Positions 8,997-17,249 of a DNA stretch of 32,092 nt are shown here, in pieces. Position 1 is the first letter of the stretch. The number at the start of each line of letters is the position of its first letter. Under the pieces are notes generated by a model. That model saw only the letters and a program-made list of their open reading frames with translations. It was not told the origin of the DNA and made no database searches. The DNA lies in IMG/VR virus record IMGVR_UViG_3300034683_000039, positions 1 to 32,092 of that record; one strand, 5' to 3'. The position numbers were made by a program, and so were the translations under genes. Source of the stretch: a virus.

Positions 8997-9264
8997 TATC
9001 GATCACCGCCTGATATTCGCTTGATAGCATAAGATGCATTTTTAGCATGTCATATGCCTTGATAAGTCGATCGGCATCTGGATTATCGTAACCAAAATAC
9101 GCTTTGCAGTACGTTATAACGGCGCGTTGAATTAATGTATCTTGGTTGGTTGTATTGATGCCGCCCATGGCCAAATCAGCCAGAGCGGCATCAATCAAAT
9201 TCTGTATCTCTGCATCAAACGCGGTATTCGATACTCTTAGAGCTAATTTTACAAGCTCCAGCAT
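8986..9264 (-). CDS. Head-tail connector / adaptor (gp6 / gp15-like)
   Basis: This 92-aa, mostly helical protein (MLELVKLALRVSNTAFDAEI, then DAALADLAMGGIN and AVITYCKAYFGYDNPDADRL) matches the HK97 gp6 / SPP1 gp15 adaptor family that binds under the portal. The AFDAEIQNLIDAALADL helix and the YCKAYFG segment are characteristic. It is the first gene after the capsid gene, as usual. The ribosome site is AAAAGGAG with a somewhat long spacer. Confidence 0.78.
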   Translation of the reverse strand: MLELVKLALRVSNTAFDAEIQNLIDAALADLAMGGINTTNQDTLIQRAVITYCKAYFGYDNPDADRLIKAYDMLKMHLMLSSEYQAVIDSEI

Positions 9265-9282
9265 GGAGAATCATCTCCTTTT

Positions 9283-10455
9283 TTATAGCGCTGTACCAAC
9301 GTAAAGCTTCCTAAAAGCATCCGGAATAGCTATATCACAATCAAATATAGCAGCCCCACGGAAGTCTATAGAGTTATTCAGGAATCCGCTCTGTGTCGAA
9401 GATTCTACTGCGATATCCTGACTTAAATTGCCCACTACTTTGGTGAAATCGCCAAAGTATACGGTGTTATCGGCCACGTAGTCGCTGAGTATGACGGGAA
9501 AGCCCATAATCCTAAAAGCTACACCGTTCTCCATATCCTTCACGTATATTGGCATACCATCAGCGTCTTTTATTTTAGCCAATGTACCATAAAACATTCT
9601 GCTGTTGCACAGGAATTTTGCATTGCTCATATAACCATTTGGCAACAAGGCGATTAGGTCCATTATGTCATCGAAGTCCAACGCCTCAGCTGGCGTAGCG
9701 TCGGTATCAACCAAGATTGCGGTAGTCCCATCAGTCCATGTGGTATATGCTGACGCTATACCTTTAGGTTCGTTTGTGCCGGTACCGTTGATGATATCGT
9801 CTTCTATTGCCCTCGCAATATCTTCAGCGAGCATATTTACAAGCCATGCCTCGAAAGCGTCAATGGCCATGGTGGCGACTGTCTTAGAAATACGTATTAT
9901 TTTTGCGTATTCATAGCCAGCCAAGGTAACATATACTAAAGAATCGGCCGCTGGAGTTATAGGCGCGTTTTCGGTATGCAAGGCAGCTGCATCGCGTACA
10001 TTTTCTATCGCGAATTTCACATTCCCTGCAACTCTCAACAGTGTAATCTGGTTCAGCATTGGTGCTACCTGTTTCATTTTTTCGAATATCATGTTAGCTG
10101 TTTCAACAGGTATGACTGCAAATGCGCTATTGTCAGCCGAAGAATATGCTCTTTCCTCAACTTCGTTCAATGGTTTGCCTAGCAGTTTCTTAAAGAATGC
10201 GCTTCTATATTCTTTAGTTTCAAAAACATTATCCATCTTTTCTACCTCCGGTTGTTCTATTTTTCTTGCTTCAGCCTCGCCTGTCTGTATTTTCCCAGCG
10301 ATCTCTTTTTTGCTCCTGAGTTCTTGTGCTTCCTGTTCAAGCTCGTTTAGTTCTTTTTCTATTGCATCCAAATCAGTTTCTGCATCGCTCTCTAATAACT
10401 GCCTTATCTCAACTTTGCGATCGTTTATTTCTTTAAGCCTTTTTTCAATATTCAT
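9283..10455 (-). CDS. Major capsid protein, HK97 family
   Basis: This 390-aa protein has an N-terminal coiled coil of about 75 residues rich in Glu, Lys and Leu (the scaffolding-like delta domain, probably removed by the upstream protease). After it come VFETKEYRSAFFKKLLG (about 78-94), a spine-helix region, and the FLCNSRMFYGTLAKIKD and GFPVILSDYVADNTVYFGDF segments typical of HK97-fold capsids. No separate scaffolding gene is present, consistent with the delta domain. The start ATG follows TTAAGGAGTTGATATT. It self-assembles into the icosahedral head. Confidence 0.93.
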   Translation of the reverse strand: MNIEKRLKEINDRKVEIRQLLESDAETDLDAIEKELNELEQEAQELRSKKEIAGKIQTGEAEARKIEQPEVEKMDNVFETKEYRSAFFKKLLGKPLNEVEERAYSSADNSAFAVIPVETANMIFEKMKQVAPMLNQITLLRVAGNVKFAIENVRDAAALHTENAPITPAADSLVYVTLAGYEYAKIIRISKTVATMAIDAFEAWLVNMLAEDIARAIEDDIINGTGTNEPKGIASAYTTWTDGTTAILVDTDATPAEALDFDDIMDLIALLPNGYMSNAKFLCNSRMFYGTLAKIKDADGMPIYVKDMENGVAFRIMGFPVILSDYVADNTVYFGDFTKVVGNLSQDIAVESSTQSGFLNNSIDFRGAAIFDCDIAIPDAFRKLYVGTAL

Positions 10456-10467
10456 AATATCAACTCC

Positions 10468-11400
10468 TTAAAAATATGTTTTAATTATTAGCTTCTTTCT
10501 TCGCGACACTCTCTCCAGAGCTATTCGCTGCTTTTCGGCCTCCGCCTCGAAGTAACTACGCAAAGATAAGCTCGTGGTGTCATATGCCGGAGTATCCACT
10601 GCCGACACGTCATACAATTTATCGATAGACAAAATCCTTCGCGTCCGCGTTTCGGTATCATATTCGTCTTTTGATACTGTAAACGCAAAGCTCATTTTAT
10701 CGATATCGCCACGCTTGATTAGTTCATACAAGTCCCTGCCCGCTGTTGTGTTGGCCAGCTCAGCCATTATCTTGAGCCCTTGCTCATCTCTAATAAGTTG
10801 CAAAGTTTTGTTTCTCGTCCTCGCCATTATCATTATGTCGTCGCTATGATTATATTTTAGCGGCACATCGCGCATATCGGTTTTATCAAGCGCTCGCGCA
10901 TCGATTACCTCGCGGTATTCTACACCGTCGAAATTAAATACTGCAGGCTCATTAAACCGGATAGCATAGCCCTGTACAAGCATTTTGTTGTTTTCGATGT
11001 CTAGTATCTCAACCGGCATCGACCTGACTTCACGCTTTTGCTGATATGACCGCAGCTCAGGCGGTTCAACATCTGCATCTCTAAGATGCGAAGCAAGATG
11101 ATTATATACACCTTGATAATCAGCCTTTGGTATATTAGTGCCGCCCATTGCACCGTTGAGGACACCTATGCCGCTAATGCAGCCACGTATATTAGCCGCC
11201 CCCGGCGTTCCGTCACTGCTTACCTCATGATGGATGAATTTATATGCCGTCTTTAATGTCCTATCCATATCCGGGTCAACCCAAGCATACGCCTGCCGAT
11301 AATACTCATAGCCTTGATCCGTTTTAAGTTTTGCCTCATTGCCCGGACCGTCCCACTCTCTGTCACTCGTTGGCGTCTTGTGCCTCGGTATTGCTGGCAT
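10468..11400 (-). CDS. Prohead (maturation) protease with N-terminal extension
   Basis: I place the start at the ATG ending at 11400, eight bases after AGGAGG; a GTG three codons earlier overlaps that site. This gives 310 aa. The C-terminal two thirds is an HK97-type serine protease: VQGYAIRFNEPAVF (about 142-155), His185 in LKYNHS, and Ser237 in DIDKMSFAF. The first 115 residues form a separate domain (DREWDGPGNEAK, YAWVDPDMDRTLKTAYKF, HLASHL) found in some phage proteases and of unknown role. It overlaps the end of the portal gene by 38 bases. It should cleave the delta domain of the capsid protein before maturation. Confidence 0.88.
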   Translation of the reverse strand: MPAIPRHKTPTSDREWDGPGNEAKLKTDQGYEYYRQAYAWVDPDMDRTLKTAYKFIHHEVSSDGTPGAANIRGCISGIGVLNGAMGGTNIPKADYQGVYNHLASHLRDADVEPPELRSYQQKREVRSMPVEILDIENNKMLVQGYAIRFNEPAVFNFDGVEYREVIDARALDKTDMRDVPLKYNHSDDIMIMARTRNKTLQLIRDEQGLKIMAELANTTAGRDLYELIKRGDIDKMSFAFTVSKDEYDTETRTRRILSIDKLYDVSAVDTPAYDTTSLSLRSYFEAEAEKQRIALERVSRRKKLIIKTYF

Positions 11401-12601
11401 TATTTTCACCTCCTAACTGATAGTCCGCCGCTCTTACGGCGTTTATGAAATTTAGCGACTGATATCTCACATCTCCACCTTCAACTGGCGCAAGGTTCAG
11501 AATCTCCCGCGCTTCATTCACGCTTAGTACGGCTAACCCCATAAGATTCGTGATCAGATTGCTTTTTGTGGTCGCGCTCGCGTACTGCAGGCGTGAGCTC
11601 TCAAATATAATCTGATTGCCAAAGCCGATTTCCCTATCCGTAAAAAGTTTGGCGGTAAATTCTAACCCCATCTGTACTGCTATAGGTTCCAATGTGCTCT
11701 CATAAAAGGCATTCCACTGCTCTTCGGTATAGTTTGACGTAATTATCGGTTCACTAACGCCAAAATAATCGTATACCGACTGCTTTATATGCGCCATAGT
11801 GTCCTTGTCTACAATCTGCGGCTTATTGTCCAGCGGGATAAAATCCGCCTTTGCATCTATAGCACCTATACCACCGTTGTTATCAATGTTCATATACTCG
11901 GACACGAAGCGATCGCGCTCTTTTTTTATGTCTTCAGGTTTCAGCATTGCTTGTGTAAACTTTAAAATGCCCCGCATGTTAGCTGACGTCTTGATAGCAT
12001 TGACTATGCCCTCGTTAGTCGTATTAATAAGCTCAAGCGTTGGTATCAATGCTTTGTTTGACGCGCCGTAAAAGTCGTTGTCGTAATAGAATCGTCGCAA
12101 ATGTATTATGTTTGCGTATGGTATTGTTATTTGTTCGCCGCCGAAGAACTTAAATCGTGCGTATATTTCATTTTTACTTTCTAATAGTTCCAAATTGGCC
12201 GATGATACCGGATATAAACCAACAGGACTACCGGCATCATCCTTGTCAATGAACACAAAGCTATTATTACGCATAAACAACTCAGTCAACACACGGTAAA
12301 AAAATGTGTATGCGTCCATGTATTTGTTTGGCCGTGTATCTAAGAGGTATTGTATATTTGAGCTTTGCTGCATAATATCGCCATTGGCCTTCCGAATATG
12401 TTTCGGTTTCAGCTTAGCGCCGTTTCGGGCTATAGCATCCACCGCTGCCCGAACTATATCGCTTGCATAAGCATTGTCACCGAACATCGTAAAGATCGGC
12501 TGGTATCCGCTCAGCATTTTCAGGTTTGTATATTCTTGCGATTGTGGCTGTTTGGTGCGCCCGAATATTATATTAAAAAGGCTACGTCTTTCTTTTAGCA
12601 T
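11363..12601 (-). CDS. Portal protein (HK97 / phage portal family)
   Basis: This 412-aa protein has a basic N terminus and then ASDIVRAAVDAIARNGAKLKPKHIR (about 46-70), QYLLDTRPNKYMDAYTFFYRV and QSVYDYFGVSEPIITSNYTEEQWNAFYESTLEPIA (about 288-322), all typical of the HK97-like portal. The dodecameric portal is the vertex through which DNA is packaged and ejected. The start ATG follows GGAGGTGATGG. The C-terminal tail (ASNTEAQDANE) is acidic and overlaps the protease gene. Gene order terminase-portal-protease-capsid supports the assignment strongly. Confidence 0.92.
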   Translation of the reverse strand: MLKERRSLFNIIFGRTKQPQSQEYTNLKMLSGYQPIFTMFGDNAYASDIVRAAVDAIARNGAKLKPKHIRKANGDIMQQSSNIQYLLDTRPNKYMDAYTFFYRVLTELFMRNNSFVFIDKDDAGSPVGLYPVSSANLELLESKNEIYARFKFFGGEQITIPYANIIHLRRFYYDNDFYGASNKALIPTLELINTTNEGIVNAIKTSANMRGILKFTQAMLKPEDIKKERDRFVSEYMNIDNNGGIGAIDAKADFIPLDNKPQIVDKDTMAHIKQSVYDYFGVSEPIITSNYTEEQWNAFYESTLEPIAVQMGLEFTAKLFTDREIGFGNQIIFESSRLQYASATTKSNLITNLMGLAVLSVNEAREILNLAPVEGGDVRYQSLNFINAVRAADYQLGGENNASNTEAQDANE

Positions 12602-12612
12602 TCCATCACCTC

Positions 12613-14256
12613 CTATAGCAATGCTTTATAATCACTTAAATGCTCCTGTAAACCGACGTAAGTGATTAATAAACTAACCGCGCCGTCGATTCTGGCACGC
12701 AGATTCTTGCCCTTAACAGGCCTTATATTGTCATTTTCATCACGCTTAGCAACTACGTTTGTAAGATTCCATTTTAAGATCGGATTATTATTATAATTAA
12801 TCTGCTTATTCCTCAGATCCGCCTCCAGTTCTTTCATGGGCTGGCTCAATGTCTTATATCCTTGCCTGGCCTCAACCATCTGGAAACCATAGTCCTTCAT
12901 CTCTTGGACCCAATAGCTCGAATTCCAAGGATCGTAATATATCCAAAGCGGCCGGATATCGTATTTGTTAAACAGGTCCAAAAACCATGCTGTAACATCA
13001 GAGTAGTTAACTTTAAAGCCTTCGCAAGCGGTCAAGAGTCCTTGCGCTTTCCAGATATCATACGGCACTTTATCTTCCTTAGCCCGTTGCTCAATGATTT
13101 CTCCAGGCATAAAGTACTGCTGCATCACATATTTCTTATTGCTGCCTGGCTTCATCAAAACTATTGTTGCGCATGTCAAGTCGGTTGTGCTAGATAAGTC
13201 AACACCGCCAATTGCATAGCTCCCACGGAATTCATTGATGTCAAAAGTTTCATCATTGTTTATAATCTCAAACGGCAACCATGCCTGAGCTGTTGACTCT
13301 CTAATGTTGAAATCCTTGCATAAAACCCCTGGCAAATCTCTTGCGTTGTTCTTTGCACGTTCTACTTTCTCAGCTAAGTCCTCAAACTTTTTAATGCTGC
13401 CTAGGCCCGGATTGGCCTTCTGCCACATATGCCAATCTACCCATTCATCACGATTATCCAGCTCGTACATGATAGGCAAGAACCGTTCATCATCAATTAC
13501 ACCGTCGATTACCTTCGCGGCATAATCGTATATATCATCATAAATGCATTCTCTTACTGTGCCGGCGGTTGTAATCATAACCAGCAGCGGTTGTCTCCTT
13601 GCGCTCATTGACTGCTTCATAACTTCATACAAATTTCTATCTCTAATTGCGTGGAGTTCATCAATAATCACACAATGTGAGTTTAAACCGTCAAGACTGT
13701 TGCTATCTGAGGCCAGCGGCTCCATCTTACTGAAGGTTAAAGGCATATACATATCGCTTTTGCGCTTGTGAATATGCTTAGATAATGCTGGAGATTGCTT
13801 GACCATATTAACAGCCTCGGTGAATATAATTCTTGCTTGGTCCTTTTTTGTAGCCACGCTATATATTTCTGCACCACCCTCATTATCAGCAATCAACATA
13901 TAAAGCGCAATGCCTGCCAGCATGGTTGATTTACCGTTTTTGCGGGCAACTAAAAAAAGCGTTTCTTTGAAACGCCTTATACCTGTATCTTTATGAACAA
14001 AACCGAATAAAGCCGATATATATGCCTTTTGAAAGAGCTGCAGCTGAACGGGTTTGCCGATCCATTCGCCTTTCGATTGCCTGCAGAATGTTTCAATGAA
14101 CTGGATAGGCCTTTCTGCCCTGCCTTCATCAAATATCCATTCGCCTTTTGGGTCACGTATATCATCGACCAGCTTGCCATATTCTTTATAAACCTTTTGC
14201 GATACCAAGATGTTGCCGGATCCGATTTCGTCCCAGTATTTTAATATCCAATTCAT
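12613..14256 (-). CDS. Terminase large subunit
   Basis: This 547-aa packaging motor ATPase/nuclease has a Walker A-like motif VARKNGKST (103-111), Walker B HCVIIDELHA (about 193-203), an ATPase coupling segment LLVMITTAGT, and nuclease-domain acidic residues in IGGVDLSSTTD (about 345) and IYYDPWNSSYW (about 435). It matches the HK97/P27-associated large terminase family. The start overlaps the small-subunit stop (ATGA). It docks on the portal, translocates DNA and cuts it at the end of packaging. Confidence 0.95.
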   Translation of the reverse strand: MNWILKYWDEIGSGNILVSQKVYKEYGKLVDDIRDPKGEWIFDEGRAERPIQFIETFCRQSKGEWIGKPVQLQLFQKAYISALFGFVHKDTGIRRFKETLFLVARKNGKSTMLAGIALYMLIADNEGGAEIYSVATKKDQARIIFTEAVNMVKQSPALSKHIHKRKSDMYMPLTFSKMEPLASDSNSLDGLNSHCVIIDELHAIRDRNLYEVMKQSMSARRQPLLVMITTAGTVRECIYDDIYDYAAKVIDGVIDDERFLPIMYELDNRDEWVDWHMWQKANPGLGSIKKFEDLAEKVERAKNNARDLPGVLCKDFNIRESTAQAWLPFEIINNDETFDINEFRGSYAIGGVDLSSTTDLTCATIVLMKPGSNKKYVMQQYFMPGEIIEQRAKEDKVPYDIWKAQGLLTACEGFKVNYSDVTAWFLDLFNKYDIRPLWIYYDPWNSSYWVQEMKDYGFQMVEARQGYKTLSQPMKELEADLRNKQINYNNNPILKWNLTNVVAKRDENDNIRPVKGKNLRARIDGAVSLLITYVGLQEHLSDYKALL

Positions 14257-14603
14257 CTTACCGCCTTCTGTATGAAGGTTACGAGTTCATCCTCCGCTGC
14301 TTTTGCCTCATCTTTTGGCAGCATATCTGTCAGTTGCTTAACTACAGTCGAATAATTTTTTATCATCGTATTGTATAAGTCAGCTTCAGGACTCTTTTTT
14401 GTTCCCCATTGGTTCTCGCCATTCTGATACGTGCTTATGCAGCCGTTTTGGTTTATCGCATCCTGCAAATCTTCAAGCGTTGCGGCCATAAAAGCGGCAT
14501 TGCCAATAAGCTTCTCTACAATTGCGCTTTTATCTTTTGGTAAATCTTTGAATATTCTTTTAAGTTTCCGTATTTCCTTTTTTATCCGTTCATCTTTGTT
14601 CAT
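14253..14603 (-). CDS. Terminase small subunit (P27 type)
   Basis: This 116-aa helical protein (ERIKKEIRKLKRIFKDLPKD near the N terminus, then AFMAATLEDLQDAINQNG and the ENQWGTKKSPEADLYNTMI segment) resembles the P27 family of small terminases. That family recognises the packaging start site and recruits the large subunit. The QWGTKKSPEADLYN stretch is the most characteristic part. It overlaps the large-subunit start by four bases. HNH nuclease upstream plus P27-type small subunit is typical for phages with cohesive ends. Confidence 0.85.
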   Translation of the reverse strand: MNKDERIKKEIRKLKRIFKDLPKDKSAIVEKLIGNAAFMAATLEDLQDAINQNGCISTYQNGENQWGTKKSPEADLYNTMIKNYSTVVKQLTDMLPKDEAKAAEDELVTFIQKAVR

Positions 14604-14678
14604 GTAATCTCACCTTCGTCTGCTACACCGCATATATGGGCCCCTTCTCAGGTTTTTGAAACTGCACCCACCGGTCTC
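14604..14678. other. Intergenic region between HNH gene and small terminase (possible cos region)
   Basis: A 75-bp non-coding stretch that includes the palindrome GGGCCC near 14638 and a GC-rich stretch. In HNH/P27/TerL phages the cohesive-end site often lies near these genes. I cannot identify overhangs from sequence alone, so this is only a location to consider. Confidence 0.2.
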
Positions 14679-15017
14679 TTAGCCATCGCAAATATTTACC
14701 TCATCGGGGGGGATTAATCTTTTTACAATATTTCCATATTCGTCAAACGTCAATTCATCGTTAATTGGTAATTGTTTACTATGCTCTTTGTTATGGCAAT
14801 CCATGCATAATAGCTCAAGATTATCAAAGTTTAGCGTTATATTTGGATCATTAATTGTGTTTTGTGTCAACCATTGCTTGTGGTGTACAATTTCGCCTGG
14901 ACTAATCCTTCCTTGTGCCGCGCACCTTTCGCATAATCCATGTCTGCTAGCGATATATGCTTCCCTGCACCGATGCCACTGTTTGCTTTTATAAAAATTC
15001 TCTGCCCATGCTTTCAT
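14679..15017 (-). CDS. HNH endonuclease (packaging-associated)
   Basis: I take the ATG ending at 15017, giving 112 aa. It has Cys29-x2-Cys32, then the HNH core His45-His46, Asn66 and His75/His79, with Cys71-x2-Cys74 completing the structural zinc site. HNH proteins next to terminase genes are known packaging partners that help cut cos sites. A longer in-frame reading to 15122 would add a hydrophobic leader without a ribosome site, so I reject it. It is the first gene of the late region. Confidence 0.88.
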   Translation of the reverse strand: MKAWAENFYKSKQWHRCREAYIASRHGLCERCAAQGRISPGEIVHHKQWLTQNTINDPNITLNFDNLELLCMDCHNKEHSKQLPINDELTFDEYGNIVKRLIPPDEVNICDG

Positions 15018-15175
15018 TGTTATCACCTGTATAGTTAGTTCTGCAAAAATCATAATGGCCGCCCAAGGGAGCAAAGGCGGCCAACGTAAAATGTAAAGGA
15101 GGAAGTAAAATGAGTACATCATCTATCTTCACGATACTATTTTACCACATAAATGGAGGATAAAAACATCAACGT
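15018..15175. promoter_or_regulatory. Intergenic region before the late operon, with hairpin and possible late promoter
   Basis: This 158-bp gap separates the early and late minus-strand genes. It holds a perfect 8-bp hairpin at 15056-15063/15076-15083 (TGGCCGCC and GGCGGCCA, 12-base loop). In the minus sense it also has an extended -10-like TGTGGTAAAAT near 15138-15148 without a good -35. That arrangement would suit an activator-dependent late promoter. On the plus strand there is a 17-codon micro-ORF at 15110-15163 with a strong AAAGGAGG site. None of these functions is proven. Confidence 0.4.
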
Positions 15176-15733
15176 TTATGCGAATTTTACATCATCCTCA
15201 TTAAAGCATTCATATTTGCAAGCTAAAAAAATCCCGTGATTTATTGCTTCTTTGCGCCATTTAGTAAACTCCCACGGCTTTATATCGAGTTCTACGCATA
15301 TATGTTCTTTGCCCAATTCTTCAAAATACTTCTTATGCAGAAGTCTAGCTATCTTAGTGCCGGTTTCTTTATCTTGCTTTTCAAGCCTGTCCATCAGTTC
15401 ATCGATGATTTTTACCCAAATATAATTGTTTTCAATCTGCTCAATCTTCTGCGCCGTTGCAGCCGTTATGTCGCTTTGCAGACCCGTATCCTCGAACGGC
15501 ATTTCAAGATTAGGCGATGCTGGACCTAGCACAGCTTCTACTTCTCTGGCCATCTCCGCTTTCTCGTCAAAATAGTGAAATAAATGATATTCGACCGTCT
15601 TAAAAGCATGATTCTGGCGGCTCTGGCAATACCGGCAGATTGATTTTAGCTTACCTTTACCATTTCTCCAAAAGTACTTTGGCGTTGCAGGTAACAGTTT
15701 ACCGCATGCCTTACACCTTTTTTGTTTCAACAC
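15176..15733 (-). CDS. Zinc-ribbon, helical phage protein, probable late transcription regulator (ArpU-like)
   Basis: I choose the GTG ending at 15733 because GGGAGG lies six bases before it; this gives 185 aa and overlaps the previous gene by 23 bases. The N terminus has a zinc-ribbon pattern Cys7-x2-Cys10 ... Cys33-x2-Cys36. The C-terminal 80 residues (IIDELMDRLEKQDKETGTKI, then LHKKYFEELGKEHICVELDI, then WEFTKWRKEAI) resemble the sigma-factor-like fold of ArpU-type late regulators, in which the last helices form a helix-turn-helix. Its position as the last early gene, just before the late operon, suits that role. The assignment is tentative. Confidence 0.5.
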   Translation of the reverse strand: MLKQKRCKACGKLLPATPKYFWRNGKGKLKSICRYCQSRQNHAFKTVEYHLFHYFDEKAEMAREVEAVLGPASPNLEMPFEDTGLQSDITAATAQKIEQIENNYIWVKIIDELMDRLEKQDKETGTKIARLLHKKYFEELGKEHICVELDIKPWEFTKWRKEAINHGIFLACKYECFNEDDVKFA

Positions 15734-15980
15734 GTCCAGCCTCCCAAGCGCGTATTTCGGATATGACACCGCCCAATGTAGCCCCGGCAGCGCCTTTTAT
15801 GGAACTATAGTTAAAAATTTCCCGTAAACGGCTTATTATTACTTCCGGATCATCTACATATGCCCAACACTTATGTCCATCCTTCCACATGTAGCACGGC
15901 TCATTTATAATCTCACATTTGTTATCAATCCTTATATTCAGACAACCCTTGCATGCATCTATAACATTCGTTTTCCCCAT
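15711..15980 (-). CDS. Cys-rich small phage protein
   Basis: This 89-aa protein starts at an ATG after AGGAGGAATGAAAG. The first half has five cysteines in a metal-site arrangement (Cys10, 13, 22, 29, 38; DACKGC ... NKCEI ... EPCYMW ... HKCWAYVDD). The second half is a short amphipathic helix region with a Gly/Ala-rich segment (KGAAGATLGGVIS). I do not recognise a function. It ends inside the next gene, so translation of the two is probably coupled. Confidence 0.6.
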   Translation of the reverse strand: MGKTNVIDACKGCLNIRIDNKCEIINEPCYMWKDGHKCWAYVDDPEVIISRLREIFNYSSIKGAAGATLGGVISEIRAWEAGRVETKKV

Positions 15981-15993
15981 CTTTCATTCCTCC

Positions 15994-16239
15994 TCATTGC
16001 CTATGAACACGCTGACCAGCCGCATCTGTCCCGGTATAATCCATATTTTGATATAATCCAACTAGCATATAAAAACATTTCTGACAAATATAGAATCCGT
16101 AATAGCCCTCTTCTTTCTTTTTTAGCCCATACAAAACATCTTCTTTACTTTCACATATTTTGCACTCCGGCGTAATTTCCATATCCTCTGGTAAAAACAA
16201 TTTACTTCCTCTGTATTCAGATAACTGATTCACTTTCAC
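15994..16239 (-). CDS. Small zinc-ribbon protein
   Basis: This 81-aa protein starts at a GTG overlapping the upstream stop (GTGA), with AAAGGAGGT before it. It carries Cys26-x2-Cys29 and Cys52-x2-Cys55, a classic zinc-ribbon spacing, in a beta-rich context (VLYGLKKKEEGYYGFYICQKC). The N and C termini are short and lack further motifs. Function unknown; a nucleic-acid-binding role is plausible from the fold only. Confidence 0.6.
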   Translation of the reverse strand: MKVNQLSEYRGSKLFLPEDMEITPECKICESKEDVLYGLKKKEEGYYGFYICQKCFYMLVGLYQNMDYTGTDAAGQRVHRQ

Positions 16240-16703
16240 GACTGCACCTCCTTTCTAACCGCTCGCCTAGCGGCAGCCCGTTCTCGGATTTCCTCGGAGT
16301 CCGCGCGACGCTTGGCTTGTTCTTCCGGAGGCAGAAGCTCGAACTCGAGGCTCCTGATCTCACTTTCCATTTGACGGGTAAAGTCTCGTAGGATCTTGAG
16401 CGCAAGGTTGACCGGCGTCATGGTCTCCTCGACGTACTTCTCGCCACTCTCGATAGCCTCACATATTGCATCGTATTCGTCGTCGGTTATGATGCCGTAG
16501 CCGTAGGCGTCTTGTGCCTCGACGATGGTTTTGTATTCGCTGAGCGCGGCAGCGCGTTCCTTGCGTTTTGCCCGTTCCTTGGCGTCTGCCTTCACGAGTT
16601 GAGCAATGGGATAGGTAAGGCGCTTGATCACTTCCTTGCGCGCCTTGATCTCGAGTTCGAGGTTTTTGCGTTCTTCTCTTTTCATGTTTCGCACATCTTC
16701 CAT
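16236..16703 (-). CDS. Coiled-coil protein of unusual base composition
   Basis: The ATG ending at 16703 follows AAGGAGGATAAAACT; it encodes 155 aa. The protein is almost wholly helical and highly charged: KREERKNLELEIKARKEV, a central QLVKADAKERAKRKERAA, and PPEEQAKRRADSEEIRERAA at the end. The reading frame is clearly richer in G and C than its neighbours (visibly above 50%, against low-40s around it) and uses GC-ending codons. This suggests recent acquisition from another source. I cannot assign a function. Confidence 0.65.
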   Translation of the reverse strand: MEDVRNMKREERKNLELEIKARKEVIKRLTYPIAQLVKADAKERAKRKERAAALSEYKTIVEAQDAYGYGIITDDEYDAICEAIESGEKYVEETMTPVNLALKILRDFTRQMESEIRSLEFELLPPEEQAKRRADSEEIRERAAARRAVRKEVQS

Positions 16704-16727
16704 AGTTTTATCCTCCTTCAAAAGACA

Positions 16728-17249
16728 TTACCATGTGGGCCACAAATTATCTACTGTTTCAAGATAATTGAGCGCTATCTCTTTACTGTTTTTTGTTTCC
16801 CATTCCGGCTTCATATCTGTAGCCGTTATTGAAGCCAGACCTTCTTTTTTGTGCCAAAGCTGCATACGCTCTTGCCAGAACTGCCACGGCACGACATAAA
16901 ACCGTTCAAAGTTAAACCCCACAAATATAAATCCTATGCCTCCGCTCTTCTCCCATTCCTGGAGGAACAACGCCTGGTGCGGTTCTACTCTATCCCATCG
17001 TATGCGGTCCCCTGAACATTGCTTCGCATCAAATCCGATCGGGCGGCCACGGTAGACACCGAGGAAGTCTACCGCAGCCTTTTCTTCCACCTTTGCGCTT
17101 ACAATACGGCCGGCATTGTCCCGTATTGGCAGCCATGCCGTTGGCACCTTGTGTATCACGGCTATGCCTTGGGCCCTATACTGCTGATTAGCCAGAATAA
17201 TCAGCTCTTCCAATGCTCTGCCCCGGTTAGCCTGCCTCACTGCCTTCAT
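16728..17249 (-). CDS. RecU-like Holliday junction resolvase
   Basis: This 173-aa protein shows the RecU nuclease layout: Glu15 in RGRALEELI, Asp61 in KAAVDFLGVYRGRPIGFDAK, Asp74-x-Lys76, and then EPHQALFLQEWEKSGGIGFI (about 90-110), which holds the Gln and aromatic residues of the family. RecU cuts four-way DNA junctions in Bacillota and their phages. The start overlaps the previous stop by ATGA. It sits with other recombination genes (Gam-like and putative annealing protein), so it likely resolves concatemers or recombination intermediates. Confidence 0.8.
   Translation of the reverse strand: MKAVRQANRGRALEELIILANQQYRAQGIAVIHKVPTAWLPIRDNAGRIVSAKVEEKAAVDFLGVYRGRPIGFDAKQCSGDRIRWDRVEPHQALFLQEWEKSGGIGFIFVGFNFERFYVVPWQFWQERMQLWHKKEGLASITATDMKPEWETKNSKEIALNYLETVDNLWPTW

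Noticed and set aside
15018-15122. N-terminal hydrophobic extension of the HNH gene
   Set aside because: The extra residues have no ribosome site and are not part of the HNH family; the ATG at 15017 is better supported.
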